Positions 16,981 through 27,676 are shown, numbered from the stretch's first letter. The stretch: 64,000 nucleotides of DNA from Croceimicrobium sp965656185 (GCA_965656185.1 CBFHJH010000001.1:62001-126000), one strand, 5' to 3'. The notes: generated from the letters alone by a model not told the origin. Numbers and translations: made by a program.

Positions 16981-17622
16981 GTGGGAGATTTAGCCAGACA
17001 TAAAGGCCAGCGCAATAAATTAGTGCGCACCTTGATCGATAAGGGAATTAGAGATCGCGCGGTTCTAAAGGCCATTGCCTCTATTCCGAGACATTTGTTT
17101 ATCGACAGTAGTTTTGAGGAGTTCGCTTATCAGGATAAAGCATTCCCCATTGCTGCCGGTCAGACAATTTCCCAACCCTTTACGGTAGCATTTCAGTCCG
17201 AAAAATTAGCCTTAAAAGAAGGTCAGAAGGTGCTTGAAGTTGGTACCGGTAGTGGTTATCAGGCCGCTGTATTAGCGGCAATGAAATTAAAGGTGTTCAG
17301 CATTGAGCGGCAAAAGGAGCTCTTTGATGCCACCCGGCCTCTCCTGCAAAAGCTAGGCTATGCGGTGAATATGAAATACGGCGATGGTTACGCGGGCTTA
17401 CCTAATCACGCTCCCTTTGACGGAATTATAGTGACTGCTGGGGCACCCTACATCCCAGAGGCGCTTTTGGCCCAATTGAAAATTGGAGGAAGGCTGGTGA
17501 TTCCTGTGGGACAGAACACCCAAGACATGATCCTTGTGCATAAAGAAGGACCTGAAGATTACCGCAGGGAAAATTTCGGGGAATTTCGCTTTGTTCCTAT
17601 GCTACAGAATAAGAATGCCTAA
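16981..17622 (+). CDS. pcm: protein-L-isoaspartate O-methyltransferase
   Basis: A 213-residue class I methyltransferase that repairs isoaspartyl residues using S-adenosylmethionine. It has AGQTISQPFTVAFQ, the SAM-binding EVGTGSGYQAAVLA, and FDGIIVTAGAPYIPEALL followed by GGRLVIPVG. It starts with GTG at 16981; no ATG precedes the conserved region. It ends in a 4-nt tail-to-tail overlap (CTAA) with the next minus-strand gene. Confidence 0.95.
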   Translation: MGDLARHKGQRNKLVRTLIDKGIRDRAVLKAIASIPRHLFIDSSFEEFAYQDKAFPIAAGQTISQPFTVAFQSEKLALKEGQKVLEVGTGSGYQAAVLAAMKLKVFSIERQKELFDATRPLLQKLGYAVNMKYGDGYAGLPNHAPFDGIIVTAGAPYIPEALLAQLKIGGRLVIPVGQNTQDMILVHKEGPEDYRRENFGEFRFVPMLQNKNA

Positions 17623-18107
17623 TAAACTTCTTTAAAACTGTCTCCAATAAATATTAGGGCTTTGCCGCTGTAGTATAATTGGTATTCAAAGCGCACCACA
17701 CTTTGCATACCCTCATATTGATACAACATACTAAAACTGGCTTGGTAGCGATTTTTCCATTTCGGATCAGCTTCAAAACTGTGATCTAGGTATTCACTTT
17801 GGGCGCCGCGATCTATTTCCCTTTGATAGCGATCGACAAGCAGGCCCAATCGCCTTTGAAACTCCATGTTCTGAAAGGGATAATATTCCCTCAGCTTAGC
17901 CAGCTCTAGTTCTTTTTTGGAACTGGACCAATCCTGTTCATTAATGTGTTGCTCGTAAGTCTTTACTCGGATGTATTCCAATTTCGGCAGGGCAGCTGTA
18001 TCGGTTATAAGGAGGTAAAGATCTCTACTGAAACTCTCAAAGTCCTTTTCGCTTTGAGCCTGCAGACCAAAACCGGATAGGATTAAAATGCCAATTAAGT
18101 ACCTCAT
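17619..18107 (-). CDS. hypothetical secreted protein
   Basis: 162 residues with an N-terminal signal peptide (MRYLIGILILSGFGLQAQS). The mature region is highly charged and probably helical (SKKELELAKLREYYPF, RYQREIDRGAQSE), followed by a beta-rich end. No family recognised. It follows the AIM24 gene with a one-base TAATG overlap, so the two are probably co-translated, and it converges on pcm. Confidence 0.75.
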   Translation of the reverse strand: MRYLIGILILSGFGLQAQSEKDFESFSRDLYLLITDTAALPKLEYIRVKTYEQHINEQDWSSSKKELELAKLREYYPFQNMEFQRRLGLLVDRYQREIDRGAQSEYLDHSFEADPKWKNRYQASFSMLYQYEGMQSVVRFEYQLYYSGKALIFIGDSFKEVY

Positions 18108-18901
18108 TAATTATCGCCGTCTAAAAGATCCCCTAAACCACCTAGAATACTACCTTCACCCTTAGAACGTCCTCCCATTTTTGGCGCCGAAGCAATGACC
18201 CGGTCCGCTAAGCGACTAAAGGGTAAGGATTGAATATAAACCTTACCAGGTCCTTGTAAACGGGCGAAGAAAAAGCCTTCCCCTCCAAAAATGCTATTCT
18301 TTAAACCCCCTACGAATTGAATATCGTAGTCTACACTTGGTTCGAAGCCCACTAAACAACCTGTGTCTACCCGCAGACTTTCTCCAGCGGCGAGATTTTT
18401 CTCGATGATAGTGCCTCCGGCGTGTAAAAAGGCCATTCCATGGCCTTCTAGTTTTTGCATGATAAAGCCTTCTCCGCCAAAAAGTCCTACTCCAATGCGT
18501 TTCCGAAATTCAAGGCTCACACTTACTCCTTTGGCAGCACAGAGGAATGCATCCTTCTGGCAAATTATTTTACCGCCAATGGTAGCAAGGTCCAGGGGAA
18601 TGATCTTACCTGGATAGGGAGAGGCGAAGTGAACCGTTTTTTTACCTACGCCATGATTGGTAAAGGCAGTCATAAAAAGCCCTTCCCCGGTAAGGGCCCT
18701 CTTACCAGCATTCCAGATTTTACCCATGAAGCTTTCATTATCGCGGGAGCCGTCGCCAAAGATGGTTTGCATTTCAATGCCATCCTCCATCATCATAAAC
18801 CCTCCCGGTTCGGCAATGGCCGTTTCTTGCGGGTCTAATTCAATTTCAACCGCTTGCATTTCTTCCCCGATCAGGCGAAAATCGATCTCATGCGCACTCA
18901 T
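18107..18901 (-). CDS. TIGR00266/AIM24-family protein
   Basis: A 264-residue protein of the AIM24 (TIGR00266) type: EIDFRLIGEEMQAVEIELDP, then AEPGGFMMMEDGIEM, the LTGEGLFMTAFTN segment, GVGLFGGEGFIMQKLEGHGM and a near repeat FGGEGFFFARLQGPG. The double-stranded beta-helix fold is rich in glycine. It ends with a Gly/Ser tail. Function is unknown in bacteria. It has its own weak promoter-like box and leads a two-gene unit. Confidence 0.9.
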   Translation of the reverse strand: MSAHEIDFRLIGEEMQAVEIELDPQETAIAEPGGFMMMEDGIEMQTIFGDGSRDNESFMGKIWNAGKRALTGEGLFMTAFTNHGVGKKTVHFASPYPGKIIPLDLATIGGKIICQKDAFLCAAKGVSVSLEFRKRIGVGLFGGEGFIMQKLEGHGMAFLHAGGTIIEKNLAAGESLRVDTGCLVGFEPSVDYDIQFVGGLKNSIFGGEGFFFARLQGPGKVYIQSLPFSRLADRVIASAPKMGGRSKGEGSILGGLGDLLDGDN

Positions 18902-18916
18902 GTTCTCTTTTTTTTA

Positions 18917-18924
18917 CGAATGTA
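18917..18924 (-). promoter_or_regulatory. variant -7 box before the AIM24 gene
   Basis: TACATTCG on the minus strand differs from TAnnTTTG at one base (C for the third T). It ends 15 nt before the ATG at 18901. Confidence 0.35.
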
Positions 18925-19024
18925 TGTAAAAGCAGGCTTTCGCCTGAAGCGATTTTAGAAAGCTACCTACAAGCTTGGAACCGCTTCATTGCAAACAAAG
19001 CTTGTCTGTACCTTTTCGATGCGA

Positions 19025-19032
19025 TACTTTTG
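19025..19032 (+). promoter_or_regulatory. -7 promoter box of queE
   Basis: TACTTTTG, an exact TAnnTTTG match, with only 4 bases between its final G and the queE ATG at 19037. The transcript would have almost no leader. Confidence 0.55.
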
Positions 19033-19036
19033 CAAG

Positions 19037-19666
19037 ATGGATAAAGCGATTCAAGCGCAGGTGGATAAGGGACAGATGTTGCCCTTGATGGAAGAATTTT
19101 ATACGATTCAAGGAGAAGGTTACCATACCGGTAAGGCGGCTTACTTTATACGTATCGGCGGTTGCGATGTTGGTTGCCACTGGTGCGATGTAAAGGAGAG
19201 CTGGAATGCGGCGCTGCATCCACCAACGGATATAAAGCAAGTGGTAGAAAATGCGGCGCAGTATTCAGATACAGTGGTAGTAACCGGTGGTGAGCCACTT
19301 ACTTGGGATATGGGGCCCTTAACCAAAGCATTGAAAGAAAAGGAATTAAAGGTGCATATCGAAACTTCTGGCGCCTATCCATTGAGTGGCACGTGGGATT
19401 GGATCTGTTTATCCCCCAAAAAAACGATGCCGCCCCAAGCCGATGTTTACGCTCATGCTCATGAGTTAAAGGTGATCGTTTATAATAATCACGATTTCAA
19501 ATGGGCGGAGGAACACGCCGCTAAAGTGGGACCAAATTGTAAGTTATTTCTCCAGCCCGAGTGGAGTAAACGCGAGGTAATGACCCCTAAGATTGCCGAA
19601 TATGTTATGGCTAACCCCAAGTGGCAAATAAGCTTACAAACCCATAAGTATATTGGTTTGCCTTAG
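19037..19666 (+). CDS. queE: 7-carboxy-7-deazaguanine synthase
   Basis: A 209-residue radical-SAM enzyme of queuosine (preQ0) synthesis, converting 6-carboxytetrahydropterin to CDG. EEFYTIQGEGYHTGKAAYF is the family start, CDVGCHWCD the CX3CX2C cluster motif, and TGGEPL the GGE motif. A longer frame exists from 18989, but it would translate through the promoter, so ATG at 19037 is chosen. No other que gene is in the window. It overlaps tag tail-to-tail by 4 nt (TTAG). Confidence 0.93.
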   Translation: MDKAIQAQVDKGQMLPLMEEFYTIQGEGYHTGKAAYFIRIGGCDVGCHWCDVKESWNAALHPPTDIKQVVENAAQYSDTVVVTGGEPLTWDMGPLTKALKEKELKVHIETSGAYPLSGTWDWICLSPKKTMPPQADVYAHAHELKVIVYNNHDFKWAEEHAAKVGPNCKLFLQPEWSKREVMTPKIAEYVMANPKWQISLQTHKYIGLP

Positions 19667-20203
19667 GGCTTAGCTTTAGTCGCTTCGATCTTTCCTTGTA
19701 TGGGACAACGGGGGTGATGAGCGCCAGGAATGAAGCCGGCACTCATGAGGAACTCTTTTACGATTTCCCCGCCCACGAACTTAAAGTGTTTTCGAAAGCG
19801 CTTGACCCACTCATTGAGCTCGAGGTTACCTTGATCTAAGATCCAGTTTCGAAAGCTTCCGTGTTCTTTTTGAAGTTTTAAGATTTCTCCCGCATTGTAA
19901 ATTGCGGCATTAACCTTTAGCTTGTTACGAATTATCCCTGCATTAGAAAGTAGGGCTTCGATGTCTTTTGGCCCAAATGCAGCAACTTGGTTGATATCGT
20001 ATTCAGCATAAGCTAATCTAAAATTATCTTGCTTTTTAAGAATAGTGCTCCAGCTTAACCCAGCCTGGTTTATTTCCAGAATTAATCTGCCAAAAAGCTC
20101 ATTGTCTTCGTAAATGGGAAAGCCATAATGATGGTCGTGGTACACCTTATGCAGGTCGTCGGCAGGACGACCTTTCACAAAGGCACAATACGATTTTTCA
20201 AAA

Positions 20204-20211
<8 letters not shown>
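19663..20211 (-). CDS. tag: DNA-3-methyladenine glycosylase I
   Basis: A 182-residue base-excision enzyme. N-terminal YCAFVKGRPADDLHKVYHDH supplies the Cys and His zinc ligands, QAGLSWSTILKKQDNFRLAY is the Tag core, and GAHHPRCP gives the C-terminal His/Cys pair. It removes 3-methyladenine from alkylated DNA. It overlaps the rho 3' end by 8 nt (ATGGATAG), so its translation is probably coupled to rho. Confidence 0.94.
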
Positions 20212-21919
<1,708 letters not shown>

Positions 21920-22094
21920 CTTAGTAAAAAGAGATTGGAGTGAACAAGATTAGTTCGTCAAAATAAGAAAGGAGATTTCCTTGGGCCTCAGAGTTGAGAC
22001 TGTCAGAAATGACTGGAGCAATAATACAAAGATTTCCCCAAAGGTCGCGCCTCTCCCTGTTTTTTTAGCATTTTTGTGGCAAATTTGAATACTA

Positions 22095-22499
22095 ATGATT
22101 CAGAGAATTCAAAGCCTTTATTTTTTACTGGCAGCTCTAAGTAGTTTGATTTTATCTTTTTTGGTTTCTATTTACGCTGGGAAGCAAGGGCCGGTAATGC
22201 TTACCGACCAGCCAAGTTTTATGGCCTTTTTCATTTTGATCGGGATCATTAGTCTGGCAGCTATGCTGTATTTTAAAAATCGCCAAACCCAGGTAGTGCT
22301 CGGTCGAGTAGGAGTTATCCTTAACTTTGTGGTACTTGGCTTAATGCTGTATTTCTGGTACGATCAATACCAAGCGGCACCAAAAGCATTGGGTTTAGGG
22401 GTTTTCTTGCCACTCATTCAATCTATACTGTTGGTTCTGGCCAATCGCTCGGTAATGAAAGATGAGGCAATGGTTAGAGCGGCCGACCGTTTTCGCTAG
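22095..22499 (+). CDS. DUF4293 membrane protein
   Basis: 134 residues with four predicted membrane helices (about 7-27, 45-60, 72-90, 100-120) and start MIQRIQSLYFLLAALSSL, typical of DUF4293. In Bacteroidota this gene regularly sits divergent from rho, as here. Function unknown. Just upstream, TTTTGTGGCAAA at 22072-22083 resembles the palindromic core at the truA and hisS promoters. It ends 5 nt from a convergent phosphoesterase gene. Confidence 0.88.
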   Translation: MIQRIQSLYFLLAALSSLILSFLVSIYAGKQGPVMLTDQPSFMAFFILIGIISLAAMLYFKNRQTQVVLGRVGVILNFVVLGLMLYFWYDQYQAAPKALGLGVFLPLIQSILLVLANRSVMKDEAMVRAADRFR

Positions 22500-22504
22500 T
22501 TGTT

Positions 22505-23011
22505 CTAGGGCCAACGCGGTAATTCAACTACCTCCATATTCTGAACTTTACCCCGGAAGAGGTCAAAGCGTAAAAGACTCCTTACTTTATGAAATCCTTG
22601 CAAGCCAACCGCTCCAGGATTTAGATGTAAATGTCCGTGTTTGGGGTCGCGCATTACCTTGAGGATGTGGCTGTGACCACAAATAACCAAATCATATTTG
22701 TCTTTAGCGAGAATCGCGTTTAAGCGCTTATTGTAGCGCTTTGGATAGCCCGCAATATGAGTCATGAAAACCTTTAGGCCTTCGATCTCGAATACTTGAT
22801 TAAGTGGAAATTCACGACGAAGCTCTTGTCCATCGATATTGCCGTAGACGGCCCGTAAGGGGGCAATTTCTCGCAAGGCATCGGCAATTGCTATATTTCC
22901 AATATCTCCCGCATGCCATATCTCATCACTTCCTTTGAGGTGTGGGATAAATTTAGCATCTAAATGAGAGTGACTATCGCTCAATAGGCTAATTCTGCGT
23001 GGGCTTGACAT
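22505..23011 (-). CDS. YfcE/MJ0936-family metallophosphoesterase
   Basis: A 168-residue calcineurin-like phosphoesterase. Metal-binding motifs are LLSDSHSHLD, WHAGDIGN, VYGNID, MTHIAGYP and CGHSH followed by HLNPGAVGLQG. YfcE-type enzymes cleave phosphodiesters, but the in vivo substrate is unknown. The ATG at 23011 lies back-to-back with the truA promoter, whose palindromic core could also drive this gene. Confidence 0.92.
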   Translation of the reverse strand: MSSPRRISLLSDSHSHLDAKFIPHLKGSDEIWHAGDIGNIAIADALREIAPLRAVYGNIDGQELRREFPLNQVFEIEGLKVFMTHIAGYPKRYNKRLNAILAKDKYDLVICGHSHILKVMRDPKHGHLHLNPGAVGLQGFHKVRSLLRFDLFRGKVQNMEVVELPRWP

Positions 23012-23020
23012 GCTTTTAGG

Positions 23021-23028
23021 TACCTTTG
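23021..23028 (+). promoter_or_regulatory. -7 promoter box of truA
   Basis: TACCTTTG followed directly by CGGCAAAG, so that CTTTGC-G-GCAAAG forms an odd-centred palindrome. The same layout occurs at hisS. The start codon used (TTG at 23046) is 17 nt beyond the box. Confidence 0.6.
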
Positions 23029-23045
23029 CGGCAAAGAAAAGGCCT

Positions 23046-23801
23046 TTGCGTTACTTTTTAAAATTAGCTTATTTAGGAACGAACTTCCACGGTTGGCAAA
23101 CCCAACCCAATGCCTTGTCCGTGCAACAGTTCTTAAATGAGAAATTAAGCTTGGTACTGCGCAAGGACATCAATGTTGTTGCAGCCGGTAGAACCGATAC
23201 TGGGGTACACGCGAAGGAAATGTATGCACACTTCGATTTAGATCAAACTTTAAATGATCCAGATGCATTGCTCAACTCCTTGAATAAAATGCTAAGTCCT
23301 TCGGTATATGTTAGCCAAATTAGAAGGGTTAAGGATGACGCCCATGCACGATTTGATGCCCAAGAGCGTGCCTACGAGTACTGGGTAAATCGCGAGCGTA
23401 ATCCCTTTCAGCATCACCTTGCCGCCAATATTTTTATCGAGTTGGATTTTGAAGCAATGAACCGAGTGGCAGCTCGATTGTGTTTTAAAGGTGATTTTAG
23501 TTCTTTTTCTAAATCAAAAACGCAGACCAAGACGAATATTTGCGAGATTCGTCGAGCTTTTTGGGAAGATCTAGGCGATCAATGGGTCTTTCACATTTCG
23601 GCCGATCGCTTTTTACGCAATATGGTGCGGGCCATCGTTGGGTCTTTATTAGAGGTTGGAAAGGGAAGAATGACCGAGGTTGAATTCATGGACATGATCG
23701 AAGCCAAAGATCGCAAATTGGCTGGGGAGTCTGTTCCAGCCCAAGGATTGTTTTTAACGAGGGTAGCTTACCCTCAAGAAATATTTATTGATGAGCGATA
23801 G
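23046..23801 (+). CDS. truA: tRNA pseudouridine synthase A
   Basis: 251 residues. TruA modifies U38-40 of the tRNA anticodon stem. It has AYLGTNFHGWQTQPN, AAGRTDTGVHAKEM with the catalytic Asp, and FLRNMVRAIVGSLLEVGKG. An ATG at 23010 would translate through the TACCTTTG promoter, so the start is placed at TTG 23046 (MRYFLKLAYLGT), matching the usual TruA N-terminus. The end overlaps the ABC exporter start by 11 nt. Confidence 0.93.
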   Translation: MRYFLKLAYLGTNFHGWQTQPNALSVQQFLNEKLSLVLRKDINVVAAGRTDTGVHAKEMYAHFDLDQTLNDPDALLNSLNKMLSPSVYVSQIRRVKDDAHARFDAQERAYEYWVNRERNPFQHHLAANIFIELDFEAMNRVAARLCFKGDFSSFSKSKTQTKTNICEIRRAFWEDLGDQWVFHISADRFLRNMVRAIVGSLLEVGKGRMTEVEFMDMIEAKDRKLAGESVPAQGLFLTRVAYPQEIFIDER

Positions 23802-25620
23802 CGTTAGTGGTAAAGCATTTGACCTTAAACTTCTAAGGAAGATACTCGGGTATGTGAAACCCTATCGAGCTTTGTTTTACGGGTCATTCTTTCTTACGGT
23901 ACTGCTTAGCGGATTATCTACCGCTCGACCTTTGTTGATCCAATATGTGATCGATCACTACATCTTACAGCCCGACTTACAGAGCCTTACCGATTATACT
24001 TTGATCTTAACCCTGTTGTTAATATTGGAAGCGGTAGTGCAATTCTCTTTTATTTTTGGAGCAAATTATCTGGGGCAGAGTATTATACGTGATTTAAGGA
24101 TCCAGCTTTACGAACATATCTTATCCTTTAAGTTAAAGTATTTCGATCAGACACCCATTGGTACCTTAGTTACTCGCGCGGTATCCGATATTGAAACTAT
24201 CGCCGATATTTTTGCCCAGGGTATATTGGTGATTTTCGGGGACCTTCTGAAGATCTTCGTTATGGTTTTGGCCATGTTCTATTTCTTCGATTTCCGTTTA
24301 GTGCTTATATCGCTCTCGGTGGTTCCTGTTCTATATTATGCCACGCGCTTATTTCAATTAAAAATCAAAAGTGCCTTTCAAGATGTTCGCACCCAAGTTG
24401 CTTCCTTAAATGCTTTCGTGCAAGAGCATATTAGTGGCATGAGTGTAGTGCAGATCTTTAATCGTGAAAAGGCGGAGATGAGGCGCTTTGAAGAGATCAA
24501 TGATAAGCATCGCAAAGCCAATATTCGATCTATCTGGTATTTCTCCATATTCCTGCCGGTTATTGAGATCATGAGCGCTATTAGTATAGGCTTAGTGGTG
24601 TGGTTTGGTGGATTAAAGGCAGCAGGAATGAGTACTAAATTCTCCCTGCAGATTTGGTTACATAAGGTCATGGAGTGGCCTATTGGTGAACAGATGGGGC
24701 AGATCAGCTTAGGGGAGATCACGGCGATTATCATTTTCGTAAATATGTTGTTTAGGCCTTTAAGGCAATTGGCCGATCGTTTTAATACCCTGCAAATGGG
24801 TATGGTAAGTAGCGAGCGCGTATTCAAGATCTTGGAAACTAAGGATCGCATTGAAGATGAAGGAGATATTGAGCTATCTGATGTGAAAGGCGAAATCGAA
24901 TTCAAAGGAGTTACCTTCGGTTATAAAGAGGGTGAGCCGATCATTAAGGATGTAAGTTTCAAGGCGAGGCCAGGGGAGATGTTAGCGATCGTAGGCGCTA
25001 CTGGAGCTGGAAAGTCAACCTTGATCAATTTGCTCGGAAGGTTTTACGAGATCTGGGAAGGGGAAATACTCTTGGATGGGGTAGACATCAGGCAAATCAA
25101 GTTAAGTAGCTTGAGGGCTAATCTAGCAGTGGTGTTACAAGATGTTTTTCTCTTTAATGATAGCGTAAAGAATAATATAACCCTCAATAAAGAGGTTTCA
25201 CAGGAGGAAGTGGCCGAAGCAGCAGCCTTTATCGGAGTAAATGAGTTTATCGAATCGCTGCCAGATCATTATAATTATGTGGTACAAGAGCGCGGTAATA
25301 TGTTATCGGTAGGGCAGAGGCAATTACTATCCTTTTTGCGTGCCTATGTATCCAATCCCTCCGTATTGATCTTGGATGAAGCTACCAGCTCTATCGATAC
25401 GCAAAGTGAAATGTTGATTCAAAAAGCGATCGAGAAGATTACCGAGGGTAGAACCTCAGTAGTGATAGCCCACCGATTGGCAACGATCAAGAAGGCCGAT
25501 AAGATCTTGGTAATGGAAAAAGGTAAAGTAGTGGAAGAGGGTAAGCACGAAGAGCTATTGGCCCTTGATGGTTATTACACAAGACTTTATCAGATGCAGT
25601 TTAAGTCTGAGGAAGAGTAA
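23791..25620 (+). CDS. ABC exporter, fused permease-ATPase (MsbA-like)
   Basis: A 609-residue half-transporter. The six-helix membrane domain (about 20-320) precedes the ATPase with Walker A GATGAGKST, a Q-loop VLQDVFLFND, signature LSVGQRQL (a variant of LSGGQ), Walker B VLILDEATS and H-loop AHRLATI. It acts as a homodimer or with another half. A flippase or drug/lipid export role is usual, but the substrate cannot be told. ATG at 23791 is preferred over TTG at 23788. It is coupled to truA. Confidence 0.92.
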   Translation: MSDSVSGKAFDLKLLRKILGYVKPYRALFYGSFFLTVLLSGLSTARPLLIQYVIDHYILQPDLQSLTDYTLILTLLLILEAVVQFSFIFGANYLGQSIIRDLRIQLYEHILSFKLKYFDQTPIGTLVTRAVSDIETIADIFAQGILVIFGDLLKIFVMVLAMFYFFDFRLVLISLSVVPVLYYATRLFQLKIKSAFQDVRTQVASLNAFVQEHISGMSVVQIFNREKAEMRRFEEINDKHRKANIRSIWYFSIFLPVIEIMSAISIGLVVWFGGLKAAGMSTKFSLQIWLHKVMEWPIGEQMGQISLGEITAIIIFVNMLFRPLRQLADRFNTLQMGMVSSERVFKILETKDRIEDEGDIELSDVKGEIEFKGVTFGYKEGEPIIKDVSFKARPGEMLAIVGATGAGKSTLINLLGRFYEIWEGEILLDGVDIRQIKLSSLRANLAVVLQDVFLFNDSVKNNITLNKEVSQEEVAEAAAFIGVNEFIESLPDHYNYVVQERGNMLSVGQRQLLSFLRAYVSNPSVLILDEATSSIDTQSEMLIQKAIEKITEGRTSVVIAHRLATIKKADKILVMEKGKVVEEGKHEELLALDGYYTRLYQMQFKSEEE

Positions 25621-25630
25621 TATTGAAGGT

Positions 25631-25897
25631 TTGTCTCAACAAAGCATTAATAACAGTGATCTGAATGGTGCCTTTTGGTTTCACCTTTTTATTACTGCTT
25701 TAGCTTGGGTGGGGCCCTTTCTTTTCTCCTGGTATTTGATGGTAACTGCTTATGCCTTGGTCGTCTTACAATTCATTTTCTTGGGTCGCTGTGTATTAAA
25801 CAAAAGTCACGGTTTAGATGCTGGCAATGATGCTACATTCTACTCTGTGCTTTTGGATTGGGCAAAAATCAAGCATGACCCTGTTAGGGTGAAGTAG
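25631..25897 (+). CDS. small membrane protein of unknown function
   Basis: 88 residues from TTG at 25631, 10 nt after the ABC exporter stop. Two hydrophobic helices (GAFWFHLFITALAWVGPFLF and MVTAYALVVLQFIFLG) are followed by a conserved-looking tail with CVLNKSHGLDAGNDATFYS. No ATG is available after the exporter stop; the frame also runs upstream into the exporter gene. The family is unrecognised. Its position suggests co-expression with the exporter. Confidence 0.6.
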   Translation: MSQQSINNSDLNGAFWFHLFITALAWVGPFLFSWYLMVTAYALVVLQFIFLGRCVLNKSHGLDAGNDATFYSVLLDWAKIKHDPVRVK

Positions 25898-25900
25898 TGG

Positions 25901-25984
25901 GTGCGCCATTGGCTTTATCCACTCTTAAGTCTATTTACTTTGATCTATCAGCTAGTCTTGGGAAGGCCTCCAATTTTATTCTAG
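25901..25984 (+). CDS. possible 27-residue membrane peptide
   Basis: A GTG-started frame three bases after the previous stop encodes 27 residues, mostly hydrophobic, with the Leu-rich part LYPLLSLFTLIYQLVLG and end RPPILF. It overlaps the convergent YeiH-type gene by 4 nt. The composition fits a single membrane helix, but there is no other support. Confidence 0.25.
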   Translation: MRHWLYPLLSLFTLIYQLVLGRPPILF

Positions 25985-26898
25985 AAGGATATAATTGCGA
26001 TAAGGCTGCTTATCGAAATAAAGATCCATAAGCCTAATCCGAGAACTAGAGACTGCCAACCTGCTTTTTTGATCTTCTCGACCGATAATCCGGCACCGAC
26101 CAAGAATAAGGTTGCGGTTAATACATTGCGAGCGAGACCACTGATTGTGCTGCTTAGGTTTTCGGGTATACCAACCAGGCTGTTGAGGAGCATTGCCGAT
26201 ATAAAAAGCAAAATGAACCACGGGAACTTTATCTTTCCTTCCGATTTAAAAAGGCGAGTAGTGATAAGTGCCAAAGGAATTATCCAGAGGGCACGGGCTA
26301 ATTTTATGGTAGTGGCTATTTCTAAGGCTTCTTCACCATAAGTTCCAGCAGCGCCCACTACCGAGCTGGTATCGTGGATTGCGATTGCAGCCCAAGTGCC
26401 AAATTCCTGCTGACTCATTTCGAGCCATTCACCTAATATTGGAAAAAGTAATAGAGCGACCGAGTTTAATAGAAAAACGGTGCCCATCGCCATGCTAATA
26501 TCTCTTTCTTCTGCTTTGATTATTGGTGCTATTGCAGCAATCGCACTGCCACCACAAATGGCCGTACCACTAGAAAGGAGGTAACTGCTTTTTCGGTTTA
26601 GTCGTACCGCTTTACCGAGGAAATAACCCAAAATTAAAGTAAGGGCAATGGTGGCGACAGTCAGAATAAAGCCTTCTTGTCCGGCTTCAAAGGCCTTTTC
26701 ATAATGAATGCCAAAGCCCAAGCCCACCACCGCTGTTTTTAGCGACCAGTTTACCGCGTTTTTATTATAATGTTCAAAAGGATTTCCCAGTAGGAGGTTG
26801 AAAGTAAAACCCAAAACCATTGCTAATGGTGGGTTCATCCATGGGCTTAAGCTTAGAATGATCAAGGCAATGAAAAGGGCAGGTCGCAATTGCTTCAC
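25981..26898 (-). CDS. YeiH-family putative sulfate exporter
   Basis: 305 residues with about ten helices and UPF0324/YeiH motifs: MVLGFTFNLLLGNPF, KTAVVGLGFGIHYEKAF, SSGTAICGGSAIAAIAPIIK and AIHDTSSVVGAAGTYG. The family is annotated as putative sulfate exporters, with evidence limited to a few members. An ATG at 26937 lies upstream of the TACCTTTG box, so the GTG at 26898 (MKQLRPALF) is chosen; a GTG at 26913 would fall only one base past the box. Confidence 0.85.
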   Translation of the reverse strand: MKQLRPALFIALIILSLSPWMNPPLAMVLGFTFNLLLGNPFEHYNKNAVNWSLKTAVVGLGFGIHYEKAFEAGQEGFILTVATIALTLILGYFLGKAVRLNRKSSYLLSSGTAICGGSAIAAIAPIIKAEERDISMAMGTVFLLNSVALLLFPILGEWLEMSQQEFGTWAAIAIHDTSSVVGAAGTYGEEALEIATTIKLARALWIIPLALITTRLFKSEGKIKFPWFILLFISAMLLNSLVGIPENLSSTISGLARNVLTATLFLVGAGLSVEKIKKAGWQSLVLGLGLWIFISISSLIAIISF

Positions 26899-26914
26899 TT
26901 GTTTGATTTGCACG

Positions 26915-26922
26915 CAAAGGTA
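26915..26922 (-). promoter_or_regulatory. -7 promoter box of the YeiH-type gene
   Basis: TACCTTTG on the minus strand, followed by CGTGCAAA, so TTTGC-GT-GCAAA is palindromic, as at truA and hisS. Confidence 0.55.
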
Positions 26923-26959
26923 AGTGCCAAAAATCAATTGTTAAGGTGACCTTTATCCC

Positions 26960-27604
26960 TTAGCGAATGCTGCGACAGATGCCAATACCGATTCGGCCAA
27001 TAATATCAAAACCATCCCCCGTTCCGATGATTCCATCAATTTCATCGCTCATGGTAGTGCGACCGCCGGCAAAGAGGTCTACGGAAGTACGAGGATTCAT
27101 CCTGATCTTTACTCCAAGCAGGAACTCCCCATAAGGTAGTGCTTTACCGCCATTATGCAGTTGAAAACCGCTGGGTATGTTCAGCGCTTCAACGGTTTCG
27201 TTGCTCTGAAAGGCCATTCCTCCACTCGCGGCCACGTACATGCGGTATGGGCTGTATAATGCAGCCCGGTTCGACTTTAGGAATGGAAATAGCATTAAAC
27301 CAGCGCCTATAGAGGTGTGGCTGCCATTACCATAGTAATAGGTAGAATTTTCACCACTTGGTATCATATAATCAACATTGTAACGTAAATGGCTGGCCAC
27401 TAGATTGAAATGCATTTTTCGACCAATTGGGATACCATAAACCATATTAAAACCCAAACCTAAATCGTCGCCAATAATCCCGCGGCCCATTGCTTCGCCC
27501 TGAATGATCATCGCACTAAAATGCGTAGTGATACATTGCTGACCCTGCGCTAAATTGAGGCTCCCTATACCTAGCAATAAAGCAAATAATATTCTCTTTC
27601 CCAT
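26960..27604 (-). CDS. outer-membrane beta-barrel protein, tandem paralogue 3
   Basis: A 214-residue protein with a signal peptide ending LAQGQQ and alternating hydrophobic strands with Gly/aromatic ends, as in small beta-barrels. Near the C-terminus it has DEIDGIIGTGDGFDIIGRIG. The two genes upstream share strand layout and this DxxDGxxG motif, with RMNPRTSVDLFAGG aligning to RINPTWAFNTQLSFG in the next. It resembles DUF6089-type barrels; function unknown. Confidence 0.75.
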   Translation of the reverse strand: MGKRILFALLLGIGSLNLAQGQQCITTHFSAMIIQGEAMGRGIIGDDLGLGFNMVYGIPIGRKMHFNLVASHLRYNVDYMIPSGENSTYYYGNGSHTSIGAGLMLFPFLKSNRAALYSPYRMYVAASGGMAFQSNETVEALNIPSGFQLHNGGKALPYGEFLLGVKIRMNPRTSVDLFAGGRTTMSDEIDGIIGTGDGFDIIGRIGIGICRSIR

Positions 27605-27658
27605 AGCTTAGATTTTCCCTGTTAAATCTATGCACTAAACTATAGGTTTTTAATTAAA

Positions 27659-27676
27659 ACACCTTTATGCAGGTGT
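27659..27676 (-). terminator. weak hairpin downstream of barrel paralogue 2
   Basis: A 6-bp perfect stem ACACCT / AGGTGT with a 6-nt loop, followed on the minus strand by a T-rich stretch (TTTTAATT). It lies about 90 nt past the stop of the middle barrel gene in an AT-rich 160-nt spacer that also holds an inverted repeat ATTATCA/TGATAAT (about 27705-27730). Weak as a terminator. Confidence 0.35.

Noticed and set aside
23010..23045. ATG at 23010 as the truA start
   Set aside because: It would place the promoter inside the gene and adds residues unlike TruA.
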